NCBI GenBank assembly: GCA_016801845.1
Contig: CM028925.1
Span: 3,123,501-3,187,500 of the forward strand
Origin: Polydactylus sextarius
Taxonomy: Eukaryota; Chordata; Actinopteri; Polynemidae
Length of the DNA: 64,000 nt
Direction of reading: 5' to 3'
The translations under genes were made by a program, and so were the position numbers. This document shows positions 1 through 11,261 of this stretch, piece by piece; within the stretch, counting starts at the first letter, position 1; every line of letters starts with the position of its first letter. The notes under the pieces were generated by a model. The model saw nothing but the letters and a program-made list of their open reading frames with translations. It did no database searches and was not told the DNA's origin.

Positions 1-254
1 CCTGGTCGATAGAAGCACAACCGTAGATGGTGTCATTTATTTTCAGCCTTTGTCAGTTTCGTTAGCGTTGGCATCAAAGGTCAAGTTATTTCACTTTTCA
101 GCTTGTTGGTTGCAGCTTTACAGCATCATGCATTTTTTAGTGCAACTGCAGCAGCAGGAAGTGAACTACTAACCTGATCTAGAGGAAGTCTTGAATGCTA
201 ACTGTGCTTCGACACATCCAACCTCCCCACCCCCTCACCCTTCTTCTCCAACAG

Positions 255-3200
255 AGGAAATGTTCTCATCCAATCAGGGCCTGTGGTGGTCACCTGGAGG
301 GAAGTACGTGGCTTATGCTGAGTTCAATGACACAGAAGTCCTGAATATTGAGTACTCCTGGTATGGTGACAAGCAGTACCCAAGCACCGTTTACATTCCA
401 TATCCAAAGGTGAGAAATCCAGCGTTCATCCAGAGCTTTCTTTACTGGGATCATTGGGTTTATCCCTGCCATGTTGTCTGGTCTCAGACTCCTTATTATC
501 TGGTGTGGTTCATATATTTTTTTCTTCTTTCTTGTGCAGCCAGGTACACCGAACCCTACTGTGAAACTGTTCGTCGTTGACACCAACAACACAACAAAAA
601 TTACTGAGGTCGTCATTCCAAAAGATCTGGAGTTAATGTAATGTAACGCTTTCTGTTATCACATGTATTATTGCTATGTCCTGGTGTTAAGATGTATTTT
701 TTCTTGCCCTCAGTGATCACTATTTGGCTACTGTTACTTGGGTGACAGATGACCTCATAGCTGTCCAGTGGCTGACGAGATCACAAAACAAGCTCTTCAT
801 TGAGATATACAAAGATAGTGCAACTGGATGGACACTTCAGACTCAGGAGGTACGATGAGAAGAGAACCCACTTTAGGAAGTAGAATTACCACCTCATAGT
901 CGCGTGCCTCTGTCAACCAATCCACTTGCTGATAATTAGCTTGTGAATTCACACACATTCATGTTGTGAACACATACCCTCATGGTAAACATTGTCTCTG
1001 ACAGCATAGCTGCCCCCACCAGGATGACAATTCTACATAAACTGCTCAAATAATAGCATAAGAAAAGTGACAAAAAGCCAAAGATGTTGACCAGATCTTA
1101 TACAAGGAACTGACCCAAAGAATCTGGTGTCCAGGTCAGAGATGTTTGGGCAGTACAGCTGCAATATAATGCAGGTGTTTGATCAATGTAGGATCATAAC
1201 ATACGTTGGAGGCATGCTGGACCACAGTGATCATCATCTCGAAATGAACAAACCCCAATCCACCCTCCTCTTAACGCGCATATTGTCTGGCTGTATATAG
1301 GTATAAAATACAAATACAAATTCCTTTTTTTCCTCCTGTAATAATTACTATGGTCACTATCTGTTACTCAGAAAAAATGAAACTATAGCAGGTAAAACTA
1401 TTTTTTATCAATAGAACAGTAAGAGACATTTGAACTTTTCTGGAATAGAGCAAGATCATTGCAGTCAATAGAAATTCCTTATGTTATCTGACAGAGTTGC
1501 TGCATTCAGGTCTTTGTTGGAAAAGCTCTTTGTGTTCATTTAAATGATAAGGCAGGTGTGTTGCTGTAACATGTACCTTAGTTCTACTGAAAACATTGTT
1601 TGCCTGTCTTTGTATAGGAGCTGATTGTGAATAGTAACACAGGATGGATTGGACGGGTACGTACACCTATAAAAAAAATCTTACGAAAAGACAAAAAACA
1701 ACAAAAACACACACTGAATGTATCCTACTAACAAATGCTATCTGTGTCACAGCTTGATATCTGATTCCTCTGCATTCCTCTCTCCTTTATTCTTAAAAAA
1801 AAAAAACCAAAAAAAACACACACACTTCAGTTTATTTTAGCTCAATGCTACATGCACCATCATGCTGCCAGAAACACCTTCCAGAGCAACAAATGCGAAT
1901 AAATCCACCGTTAAAAATGGTCCCAAACAATTGTACTATTTCTTCTGTTTTTACACACATTAATTATAGTTGTTAGTCAGACTGTTGGCCCTGCACAATT
2001 TGGTCTTTTCACCTGTTTTGTGAACCATGACAAACTACAGAACGATGATACCTATATCCATGAACTCAGAAAAGATGTTATGTGCTAAATTCTTCTAATA
2101 TTCTTTTTCTTGCCAGTTCTCTCCACCAGAACCTGTGTTTGCTCAAGACAACAGCTACTACCTACTGATGAGTGACAGCAAAGGGTACAAGCACATCCAT
2201 CACGTAGTTAAGGTAGGCAGCCATATCTGATCTTACCCGAATGCAAAACGTTTCAGGAGTAGTTTACTATGATGACCGTCGCCACTCACACACATTCTGT
2301 TCTGCCTCGTTTGTGCAGGGAAAGGTTACGCAACTCACCTCTGGAGTGTGGGAAGTCATTAACATCCTGAAAGTGACTGGCGATAGTGTGTAAGTTTGAT
2401 TTAGCCGTTCCATCAGCAGTGTGCACCTATGCACACACATGCACAACAACCGGCTAGTTTAAAATATGAGAAAACAAAAGGTCAAAGTTTCCTATAATTT
2501 GAGAACTGATGTAGATCAACCCTACATCCACCATGAATTGCTCACACAGATGATTGATCTGCCTCCCTGGAAATTGCCCAATCATGTGACTCCTCTGTGG
2601 AGAGTTTGACCTTTATCAATTTGGGTGTTGACCATATAGCTGTCTACACAGGCTAATAAGAGATATTTTATAGTCCAGAGACCAAGAGACAAAACATCTG
2701 CTAGACAACAAGTTCGATGGGGTTCACCCTTAACCTAAAGTTAGCTCCTCCATGATTCAACAGTCTTTGTGTTCTGTTGCAGTGCATGTGAGATTTATCA
2801 AAATCCATGCTCATCTGATGCTCAGCTGGTTCTGTTTTGCACCACCATGTTTTTTTTTTGTTTTTTTTTTTTAAACCAAACAACAATTTTGAAGACACAC
2901 ATGAACAAAATGATCAAACTCAAACTTACTACATTGTTGCATCACCTTATTAAATTCTTATGTTAGACGTGCTAATTCACACGGCCTTAAATTTTTTAAA
3001 TTTTTGGTTTGATCTCCAACGTTGCACTTTGTAACCCTCCAACACAACACAACGATACAGCGTGACAGCATAAATTAAATGTTTAACAGCTGGCTGAGGT
3101 CAAATTCACAGTACAAGATATATCCACTGATCAGTGTGATGATCAGGAAGTAACAAACTGACCAAAGAAATCATGCGCCCCCAAAAAACAGATTACACAT

Positions 3201-6200
3201 GGATCTATACTTCAAAATAGATCTAGAATTGAGACTTGATCTTTAGCCAGGGAATAAAAGTCTTCGTCCTCAGAGCTGTGTGTGTGTGTGTGTGTGCACT
3301 TCACTCCTACCGAAACAAGGTAGATGTTCAGTTCACTGATGGTTCTGAATCTTGTACGCTCGGTTCACCATCCAGGACTAGAAACAGCCTCCTCTGAGAT
3401 CTCCTCGGTTTCTCCAAACCTCCACACAGGCCTCAGGAACCTCAAAATCTGTTTGTGGACTCAACAACAACAAAAACAAAAACTTGACTTGTGAATGAGG
3501 CAAAGATGAAAATTATCTTTACATTGCTTCACATCATTAGCTAATAGCTAAACTTAATGTTTTAATGTTCTAATACAGTACAAATAAAAGCATGCAGGTG
3601 ATGGCTGATTAACCTTTACATTGTTCTTCATCATACACGTGTGTTTGTGAGCAGCGTCTAACCGCTAACACATTTAGCATAAACTTATTGAAGTTTACAT
3701 TGCGGAAATTAGCACTTAATCTCTCGGCTCATGGCGCTAGTTAATGACATGCTAACGGTTAGCACGCCCCCTCCGATCTCACTAATAGTACTAATTAGCA
3801 ACATGCTAGCGGACTTTTAGGCGCTCATTAGCCGCCATGCTAGCGGACGCCGGTTAGCCACGTGTCACGTTATAAACAACTCACCATGCTGTTGCGTCCG
3901 CGCGCAAGCTTGAAAATGATGTGCGCCCTGTTTGCCACGTGGTGAAAACAGCGTTGTCATCTCTCATCTCTTATTAAAACAAACCTTCAACATCATATCA
4001 ATGTTTTTTTGCTAAGACTGAATCTGAATCCTGAACTCACTTCCGCCTTTGTTGGATCGACCAACCAGTGGACGTCAAGAGGCGAATTAAACCTGTGATT
4101 GGTTTAGATTTTATGTCCCGTCCTGTGTGTCCACTCATTCATCCTAATTATCCTAATTATCCCACAGATATTATTCAAGTAACGAAGAGGGCAACAAGCC
4201 AGGAGGAAGGAATATTTACAAGTAGGAGTTTTACTGTGTTTTTATTTATTTATTTATTTATTGCAGATGTAATTCTTGATTTGAAAGTATTTCTTCTAAC
4301 TTACAGTCTCTGTGTATTTCAGGTGGACTGAGAAAGGGCCTGAGTGTCTGACTTGTACGTTACGTGGAGAGGATTGTCAGTATAACTCAGCTTACTTCAG
4401 CCACAATGCTTCCTTCTACCGTATGAGCTGCAGTGGTCAGTTCTGCTTTCTACTCTTGCAACGTATGTCTGTGATATTTATATTAAAAATCATAGTAAAA
4501 TAACATTATATTCAATTTGTCTATTCAAGGTCCAGGCATCCCTTATCATGCTCTCATGAACAACACGGATAATAAAGGTGAGCTGTAATTTAGAATTGAA
4601 TCTGAAATGAAATCGAGGAGCAGAAAACATTTGGCTTTAATGAGATTTCTGTTGTTTTCTGCTTCATTTGCAGAGCTGAAAGTTTTGCAGAACAATAATG
4701 AATTTAAGGACAAGATAGCAGACATTCAGATGCCCACCATGCGTCGTGGCAAGATCGAATATGGCGGATTCAGTGAGTGATGAAATTGCAGATTATATCT
4801 TATCAACTTCAATAGAAATTGACACTGATGCACTTATGTATATAAGAGTATAATGTATTTATAATATAAATCAAAGAGCAATAATAGGCTCCTGTGGGAT
4901 CGTATGATGGTAAGAGGTCCTGACTCAGCTACAACAGCCAGACAAGCATGGAACCAATTAAGTGCAATTATTATTATTACGAGATACGATTGATGTCTTC
5001 CATGAAATGAGAAGAAAAGGTCTCACTAATGTGCGTTCAGATAAACAAAGTGGAAGAGTTCCCTCACAAGTTCTGCACTTTAAGCCAATTTTTGTTTTAA
5101 ACCATATGCATGATAATAATCTAGATGCAGTTGAGTTGAGTAAACTTTCTCTCTTTACAACTATTTATAGTTTGTTTAAGTTTGAGGTCCCACAGGAGCA
5201 AATAGCTGTGGTTTTTGTGACATTTTAGTCTGTGTGTTACCGCACCATTAAACTTCTCAGATTGTATCATTTTAAAAAGACGTCAAACTAGGGGCATTTT
5301 AAATGTATAAAACTAATAAAACATAATAGAATAATTAGGTGTTTGTATTTTTGACAGATCTCTGGTACCAGATGTTTTTGCCTCCAGGCTTTGATGAATC
5401 TAAGAAGTATCCTTTGCTGATAGACGTGTAAGAATTTATTCTTTTTAAAGCAACTCGTAAGATAAAACTACAATATTTCAAGTCTATAAACTGATTTGCT
5501 TGGATTTGCCTCAAATTCTCAGGTACGCAGGTCCCTGCAGTCAGAAAGCAGACTACATCTACAGGGTGAGCTGGGCCACTTACCTAGCCAGTACGGAGAA
5601 AATCATCGTAGCCAGCTTTGACGGAAGAGGAAGCGGTTACCAGGGCGACAAGTTAATGCACGCAATCTACCAACGTCTGGGAACCTATGAGGTGGAAGAT
5701 CAGATAATGGCTGCAAAGTAAGAAACAAGTAGGAACAGTTTAGAGAAGTCAGTGCATCTCAAACAGGAAGTTAATAAAATGGATTTGCCGTGTTTCCACT
5801 TGTTGAAATGCCCCTCGCCAAAGAGACACAGATTCTAAATACTAGTATTTTTTTCTCTTTATCTTTTCAGAGAATTCATCAAGATGGGCTTCATTGACAA
5901 AGACAGAGTCGCTATTTGGGGCTGGGTGAGTAGTGTCATGCTGTAATAAAAGGCTCTAAAAGTAAGTTAATGTTTGACCGTGATGTCAGTGCAATTGACC
6001 TCGACTCAGAACAAGAGATGAGCTGCAGTAATGACCCGTTTATCTCCCACAGTCTTATGGAGGATATGTGACGTCAATGGTTTTGGGATCTGGCAGTGGG
6101 GTTTTCAAATGTGGAATGGCAGTGGCGCCCGTCTCCAAATGGGTATATTATGGTACGATAGCTAAGTTCTTCATGTTAACAACTTTCCCAGACCCAGTCC

Positions 6201-7283
6201 AGTAACTGTGATCACTCACAATATATATCTGTCTGATTATAGATACCATCTACACTGAGCGTTACATGAGGCAACCCTCAGAGAATGAGATCGGCTACAG
6301 TGTAAGTTTTATCATCCTGTGCACAATTAGCTGTGTTCTCTCTTGTATCTGTTGCTGTTGTGGCCAATAAACATAAATCTAATTACATGCAGAACTCAAC
6401 AGTAACTGCCAGGGCCAAGAACTTCCACTCGGTTCAGTATCTTCTAATTCATGGGACGGCTGATGGTGAGTGATTCAAATATAAGTTATTTATATGGTGC
6501 ATTTCATACAGTGATACCAGCAACCGAGGTGACCGCTTGAACAAGTCATCTTGTTATTTTCTACTGAAGATCAGTCAAGTCACCGTCCAAAACAACAACT
6601 TACAAAAACGTCTGGCCGCTAACAAAAAAGACAGTGTGTCTGGGGTCGACACAAATCTTGAAGCTGCCAATTAAAACACAGCCTCATGTCACACGTCCTG
6701 CAAAAGTTTTTGATACTACTAAGTTTACATATTCACATAAAGTTTAAGTAAATACTTTCCAAATTATTTTTGTTTGAAAGTTTGATTAATTCATCTTCAA
6801 TATTATGTCATCTCATGGCATTTAAATAATTAATGGTACTGATGGTACTTCAGTCCAGGACCTGGAAACGTACTGGTAGAACAGGTATTAACGTGATTTA
6901 AAGTTCACGGTCAATTTCTTGGTGGTTCGACCATTGAACTAAACTCTTAAACCTTTTTTTTGTTGTTGTTGTTGTTGTGTTTTTCCAGACAATGTTCACT
7001 TCCAGCAGGCAGCTGAGATCTCAGAGGCTCTGGTGGATGCGCAGGTTGACTTTGAGGCAATGGTGAGTAATTTGGGAAAACAAATGACCCCCCGACTCTG
7101 AGTGGAGGATAAAGCGTAAGGCGATGGATGGAACAATGGGAAATTATAGGCTTGCAAAAGTTGCCATTATTAATTATTTTCTTCTTTCAGTGGTACACGG
7201 ACAAGGATCACGGGCTCGAAGGCTCAGCCTATCAACATGTCTATACCCACATGACTCACTTCCTGCAGAGGTGTTTTGCATGA
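255..7283 (+). CDS. dpp4: Dipeptidyl peptidase 4 / FAP family serine peptidase, C-terminal 541 residues (5' end outside window)
   Basis: Type II membrane serine exopeptidase that cleaves X-Pro or X-Ala dipeptides from the N-terminus of peptides such as incretins. Exons: 255-409, 540-637, 714-849, 1618-1656, 2117-2212, 2319-2389, 4168-4221, 4323-4435, 4530-4577, 4674-4772, 5358-5427, 5523-5717, 5871-5925, 6053-6152, 6243-6301, 6393-6465, 6989-7062, 7191-7283. All phases join without a break. The first exon carries the EEMFS motif, matching the Glu205-Glu206 pair that holds the substrate amino end in human DPP4. The catalytic triad is complete: Ser in GWSYGG (codon 6053-6055), Asp in HGTADDN (6462-6464) and His in DKDHG (7209-7211). 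Asp follows VYY (codon split 6152/6243), as in DPP4; human FAP has Ala657 there, which gives it endopeptidase activity. Other stretches (YKHIH, YSSNE, LRGEDCQY) look more like FAP, and the gene lies where FAP lies in human. The family is certain; the paralogue is likely but not proven. Confidence 0.93.
3365..4046 (-). other. Candidate antisense promoter and two-exon transcript inside a dpp4 intron
   Basis: The 1.8-kb dpp4 intron holds a CpG-richer island at about 3740-4050. On the minus strand it reads as a promoter: an ETS-type GGAAGT core at 4039-4046, CACGTG E-boxes at 3936-3941 and 3859-3864, and an ATG (3887-3885) followed at once by a consensus GTGAGT donor. A plausible acceptor with a T-rich tract sits at 3449-3450. 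Joining the ATG to 3448-3365 leaves a 28-residue open frame rich in Arg, Trp and Glu, ending in TGA. An open frame of this length is not significant by itself. I recognise no protein in it. It may be a non-coding antisense RNA or nothing at all. Confidence 0.25.
4888..5200. mobile_element. Short non-autonomous DNA transposon (MITE) candidate in a dpp4 intron
   Basis: The segment begins GCTCCTGTGGGATC (4888-4901) and ends with GGTCCCACAGGAGC (5186-5199), whose reverse complement matches the start at 13 of 14 positions. The 5-base word AATAG stands on both sides (4883-4887 and 5201-5205) and could be a target-site duplication. The interior codes for nothing recognisable; an 88-codon open frame there resembles no known family. 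It lies between two dpp4 exons and leaves both splice sites intact. Confidence 0.45.
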
Positions 7284-7320
7284 ACTCCACTGAATCACCA
7301 CCGTCTTTTGTCTCATGTGA

Positions 7321-7326
7321 AATAAA
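7321..7326 (+). promoter_or_regulatory. dpp4: dpp4 polyadenylation signal
   Basis: A canonical AATAAA lies 38 bases after the dpp4 stop codon, so the 3' UTR would be only about 60 bases. Further AATAAA copies lie downstream, near 7747 and 7874, and could give longer messages. Confidence 0.65.
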
Positions 7327-7339
7327 GAAACATTTTGGA

Positions 7340-8690
7340 CTTTAATTGTTAATGCTGGCTTGATTAGTCATCTTCGAAATGTTAAGGAGTTAAAGGAGGG
7401 AAAGTCTTATCTGTGTATTTATATATATATATATATATATATTGCTTTTAAAAGCACTGATAAGTACAAATGTTATTCCGTGAAATTTTGTTTTGCATAT
7501 ATTCAGTCAAAAAAAACAGATTCTCTGAAAAAAAAAACAAAAATAAAAATCATGACCTGAGGGAGAACATAGATGTAATAATGTGAAGGTTGTGAACGTG
7601 AAAATGTTCTGTCAATGTGAAACTGTACCACAGCCAAAGGTTTTTACAGTGTTGTATTCAATGATGCACATCACACATCACCTCAGTGATTTTTCACAGT
7701 TTTACTAAGTTTATGAGATTGTTGACTCACGTGATTTTCTAAAGAATAATAAAGAATTAAATAATGAAAACTTGTTTTGTTGGAAACATGTCTCGCTTCG
7801 TCCGATTTGACTGAAACATACAGATCAATGTCATCTGAGTAGAAATAATCGACACAGTGAAGAATATGATATGAATAAAATGGCGCCTGTATGAGCGGGA
7901 AATAAATACAATTTTAACAACTGAAATTAGTTAGTTTGTGGTCACACAAAGGTGTATAACAGAACAAAAGAACAAAACAAAAAAGGAGAGTTGGGGAAAA
8001 GTCACAGAAGCAGTCAGACTACCAGGATATAAACCAGCTCCTTATCCTGAATGCTCATTACACAGTTGATGCATGTAAGGAAATACCAATTGTTTCACAT
8101 ACCAGAAATATGAATATTCCAGGAGTTGAACCCAGGATCTTCTTGCTGTCAGGCAGTAATTTCTAGTTATTTATAAGCTGAAATGATAAAGAGGGTTTTG
8201 AGTTTTATTGCAGGACAATTAATGGCAGCAGGTGTTAAGTGTTGACACTATGCTTTATCATTTTCAGGAAATAACATTTATTGGGGCTATATGAGAGAAT
8301 CGTGTGGCAGCAGCAGTACACAGACATTTACTATTACAAAGCACCGATCTTCCGTGGACTTTGCGCCTAATAAAACCGTGATAACTGCTACTGATGGACG
8401 AAACTGTCAATATTTCCCATCTTTTAAATTTGATCGGAAAGAATCCACAAATCCACAGTAGCACATCAAAGCATCTTCCTTTCTTTCTGTTTAACAGGAT
8501 GAACTGCGCTTGTTTGATCTTAACACCTAAGTACCAGGTGGCATCACGCATGAGCGACGTCTCCTCTTTTTTTCAACAATTGCTCTGGTTGTTCAGTCGG
8601 CCAATGTGCCCGGGGCCCGTGTCTAATGGGTTGAGAGTAACAGGTGGATTGAACAGATGAACAGGTTCATCCTCATCCTCCACCTCTGAC
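7340..8690. other. Intergenic region between dpp4 and gcg
   Basis: About 1.35 kb with an AT dinucleotide run near 7422-7442 and A-rich stretches. No open frame here resembles a protein, and no RNA gene is evident. The last 200 bases should contain the proximal glucagon promoter. Confidence 0.6.
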
Positions 8691-8692
8691 AG

Positions 8693-8700
8693 TATATAAG
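8693..8700 (+). promoter_or_regulatory. gcga: gcg TATA box
   Basis: TATATAAG lies about 30 bases before the likely transcription start near 8722-8730. The non-coding first exon would end at 8787, where a strong GTGAGC donor follows. This matches the known glucagon gene plan: a TATA promoter, and a 5' UTR exon separate from the signal-peptide exon. Confidence 0.7.
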
Positions 8701-8721
8701 GTGATAACATGACAGCAGTGA

Positions 8722-8787
8722 CATACAGACACCAGCAACAAGCAGAGGAACTACCCAAACGCTTCTTTGGAAAGAAGAAAAAAAACG
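8722..8787 (+). other. gcga: gcg exon 1 (5' untranslated), start approximate
   Basis: The stretch between the TATA box and the donor at 8788. The next exon begins at 8894 after a TAG acceptor and carries the start codon nine bases later. The 5' end is set only by distance from the TATA box. Confidence 0.5.
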
Positions 8788-8902
8788 GTGAGCTGTGTTT
8801 GATTGCAAAGGTGACGCCACTTATTTCTGTAGCTTTCTGACTTGTTTAGGCTAAATGTGTGCTTTTGGGCTGTGTACTGTTCTGTGGTTGTAGGTAATAA
8901 CC

Positions 8903-10921
8903 ATGAAAAGCATCCACTCCCTGGCTGGCATCCTCCTCATCCTTGGCTTCGTCCAGGGCAGCTGGCAGGTTCCTCTGCATGAGGCTGACGACAGCTCAAG
9001 GTACAAACGTCACATCCAGACTTTATTTAGTCGCGTTCAGCTGCTTTTAGGAGCTCTGGAAAACTTCATACAACACAGAAAATCTGTTAGAAGTCAATGA
9101 CCAAACTAGAGGCAAAGGATGATATTAATGTGGATCATTAAATTTCTAAAATATAGAAAATTGGAACATTTAAAAATCTACTGTTATGATTATTTTTTCA
9201 GGTTTGATGTTATTGTCTTATTCGGTGTAGTGAATTTTAACAAATACTTATTCTTCAATGTCACAACAATTATAATGTGTATCCTGCTGTTACAAGAGAA
9301 GGTACATATATGGCAGCTGTATGTTGCAGCTGTGAAAAAACCTCACTTGTGTTGTTCTTGCTGCAGTTTCGGGTCAGATGACACGTTAGACGAGCCGCGG
9401 GAGTTGTCGAACATGAAGAGACACTCGGAGGGAACGTTCTCCAACGACTACAGCAAATACCTGGAGGACAGGAAGGCACAGGACTTTGTCCGGTGGCTGA
9501 TGAACAACAAGAGGAGTGGGTCAGTGTGGAGTAAATCCAGTACATTTACATATGTTTTGATGTTAGATGTAACTTTTAAGAGGGTTTAAAATAAAACCAG
9601 TCTGTCAAGCTTGGGGTAGGACACCTTTAATGAATCACAAGATAAATCTGAGAGATCATGAGATGATTTTGATACAAAAGTTTTATTTTTTCTAAATCAA
9701 ATATTGGATATTTTTACATCTCTGGGCCTCAAACATCAACTGATGGAAAAGCTACTGCAAGAAGCTACAACTACACTGACACACATCATGTTGTGTTTTA
9801 CAAGCAAAGAAAAAGCTTCATCTCAAAGGTAGTTCATAAATGCAGCAAACCTGAACCATTTTCTTACTAAATGTAGTGGAGAGAGAATATAAATGAAAGT
9901 AAAACTGATCTTTTCCACTGCTGTTAAACAGTGACGCCGCCCAACTGATTTTCTTTTATATCAAAACTGAAGCAAAAGCTTTTCTGAAGATAAAAATGTT
10001 ATATATAAACTATCACAGTTGTTGTAACGTGTGTGTGTGTGTGTGTGTGTGTGTTTCCAGAGCTGCAGAGAAACGTCACGCTGACGGGACCTTTACCAGC
10101 GACGTGAGCTCCTACCTCAAGGACCAGGCTATCAAAGACTTTGTTGCCAGGCTGAAGTCTGGACAAGTCAGAAGAGAGTAGGCCGCTCCCCTCCTTCCTC
10201 CTCCTCCTCCTCCTCCTACAATACCAAAAAAAAAAATCCACTAAACGGCCTCATTGTCTGTGTCTGATTCCACTGTGACGAGAAAGACAGATGAGATGTT
10301 GAGTCAGAGGGAAAGAGCTAATCAACTGCTTCTTCTTGTGTCAACTTCACCTTTGTTTCCTTTCTTTGCTTTAGTTCTCGATGATTTTTTATTTTTTTTT
10401 CCTGTGGTTGTGCTAAAATAAATCACCTGAACTTGTCGCACTGCGTTGATTGATATGTTCACACTGTGTGGTGATTGTTTTTTTTTTTTGGACCATAAGA
10501 TGAAAGAAACCAAAAAAAAAAAAAAAAACCTGATCAATGCAACACGACGTCTTCAAACGTCTCGATCGCTGATCACAAACACAAGACGATGATAGAAGAG
10601 CGAGGTTTGTCCTCGCTGTGGATTTACTGACCCGTGACGGTCGGTGTTTATATTGTGTGCCTGTGTACGTACTCAGATCTGAGAAGGACAGGTGGGGTGA
10701 AGCGATCAGCAGGAGGCATGTAGATGGAAGCTTCACCAGTGATGTGAACAAGGTGCTTGACTCCATGGCTGCGAAGGAATATTTACTGTGGGTCATGACC
10801 TCTAAGCCGTCAGCGGAAAGGTAACGTCACATGACAGATGCTGCTCTCATTTCATCCACCAGACGAGGTGTGATTATGTTTTTCTTTTTCTTGCAGTATG
10901 AAACGACAATTGGAGCAATGA
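8903..10921 (+). CDS. gcga: Preproglucagon (glucagon, GLP-1, GLP-2)
   Basis: Precursor of islet glucagon and the gut glucagon-like peptides. Coding exons: 8903-9000, 9367-9519, 10061-10177, 10677-10820, 10897-10921, giving 178 residues. Residues 1-20 form a signal peptide (MKSIHSLAGILLILGFVQG). Dibasic sites KR or RR flank each hormone: glucagon after MKR, GLP-1 after AAEKR, GLP-2 after AISRR. The GLP-1 exon can also be read through: GAG TAG (10176-10181) stops translation just after GLP-1 and gives a 123-residue precursor without GLP-2. Splicing at the GT inside that GAGTAG removes the stop and adds GLP-2. Both forms are known in fish (pancreatic and intestinal transcripts). Of the two teleost paralogues, the one called gcgb is reported to lack GLP-2, so the GLP-2 exon here points to gcga. 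Start chosen: first ATG of exon 2, directly before the signal peptide. Confidence 0.96.
9422..9508 (+). other. gcga: Glucagon mature peptide (29 residues)
   Basis: Begins HSEGTFSNDYSKYLE and ends FVRWLMNN, then KR SG. The 29-residue length and the KYLEDRKAQDF middle are typical of fish glucagon, which raises blood glucose through the liver glucagon receptor. The KRSG tail after residue 29 resembles the C-terminal extension seen in some fish glucagons. Confidence 0.95.
10029..10054 (+). repeat. gcga: (GT)13 microsatellite forming the GLP-1 exon splice-acceptor tract
   Basis: Thirteen GT units followed only by TTCCAG before the exon at 10061. The usual pyrimidine tract is thus replaced by a UG repeat in the RNA. 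A branch-point-like TGTAAC lies just upstream at 10023-10028. Confidence 0.95.
10077..10169 (+). other. gcga: GLP-1 mature peptide (31 residues)
   Basis: Begins HADGTFTSDVSSYLKDQ and ends RLKSGQV, followed by RRE. Ala at position 2 makes it a predicted DPP4 substrate. In fish GLP-1 acts largely like glucagon on the liver, unlike the mammalian incretin role. No Gly-Lys/Arg amidation signal is present; GQV-RR suggests a free C-terminus. Confidence 0.95.
10717..10812 (+). other. gcga: GLP-2 mature peptide (about 32 residues)
   Basis: Begins HVDGSFTSDVNKVLDSMAA and ends WVMTSKPS. The short tail AERMKRQLEQ follows, encoded partly by the last exon. GLP-2 supports intestinal growth in mammals. Position 2 is Val, not the Ala of human GLP-2. 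The exact C-terminus is uncertain because no dibasic site follows directly. Confidence 0.85.
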
Positions 10922-11261
10922 GATTCCCGGATGAGCCGTCCGTGTGTTGCACACTAAGAAATGTACAGGAGGAACAGAAAGCCATACTGCTTTGCATGTT
11001 GTAACGTCAACACTATATTTAAATTTTTAAGTTTTTTTTTTTTATGTGATGCAAAGATACAAAAAACTAACAAAAACTCTTCTATAGTGTTCATGTAGAA
11101 GAAATGAAATTGAGTTGAAATGCTTTTTTCTACAAATTTAAATTATTTTCTATATTTTTAAGCTGAAAACAAGAAGAACACACAAAGTGATATCTCAGGA
11201 AGGCGAATAGAAACACATGTAGTGTAGTTGGTTTTCATTGTATAATTAATACGCTCTGCAA

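Noticed and set aside
191..580. 129-codon open frame read straight through two dpp4 exons and the intron between them
   Set aside because: Codons outside 255-409 are intron or wrong frame; splice sites at 410 and 539 and similarity to DPP4/FAP define the exons.
8264..8820. Several overlapping 60-95 codon open frames before gcg
   Set aside because: They overlap on both strands in promoter DNA, with no recognisable motifs.
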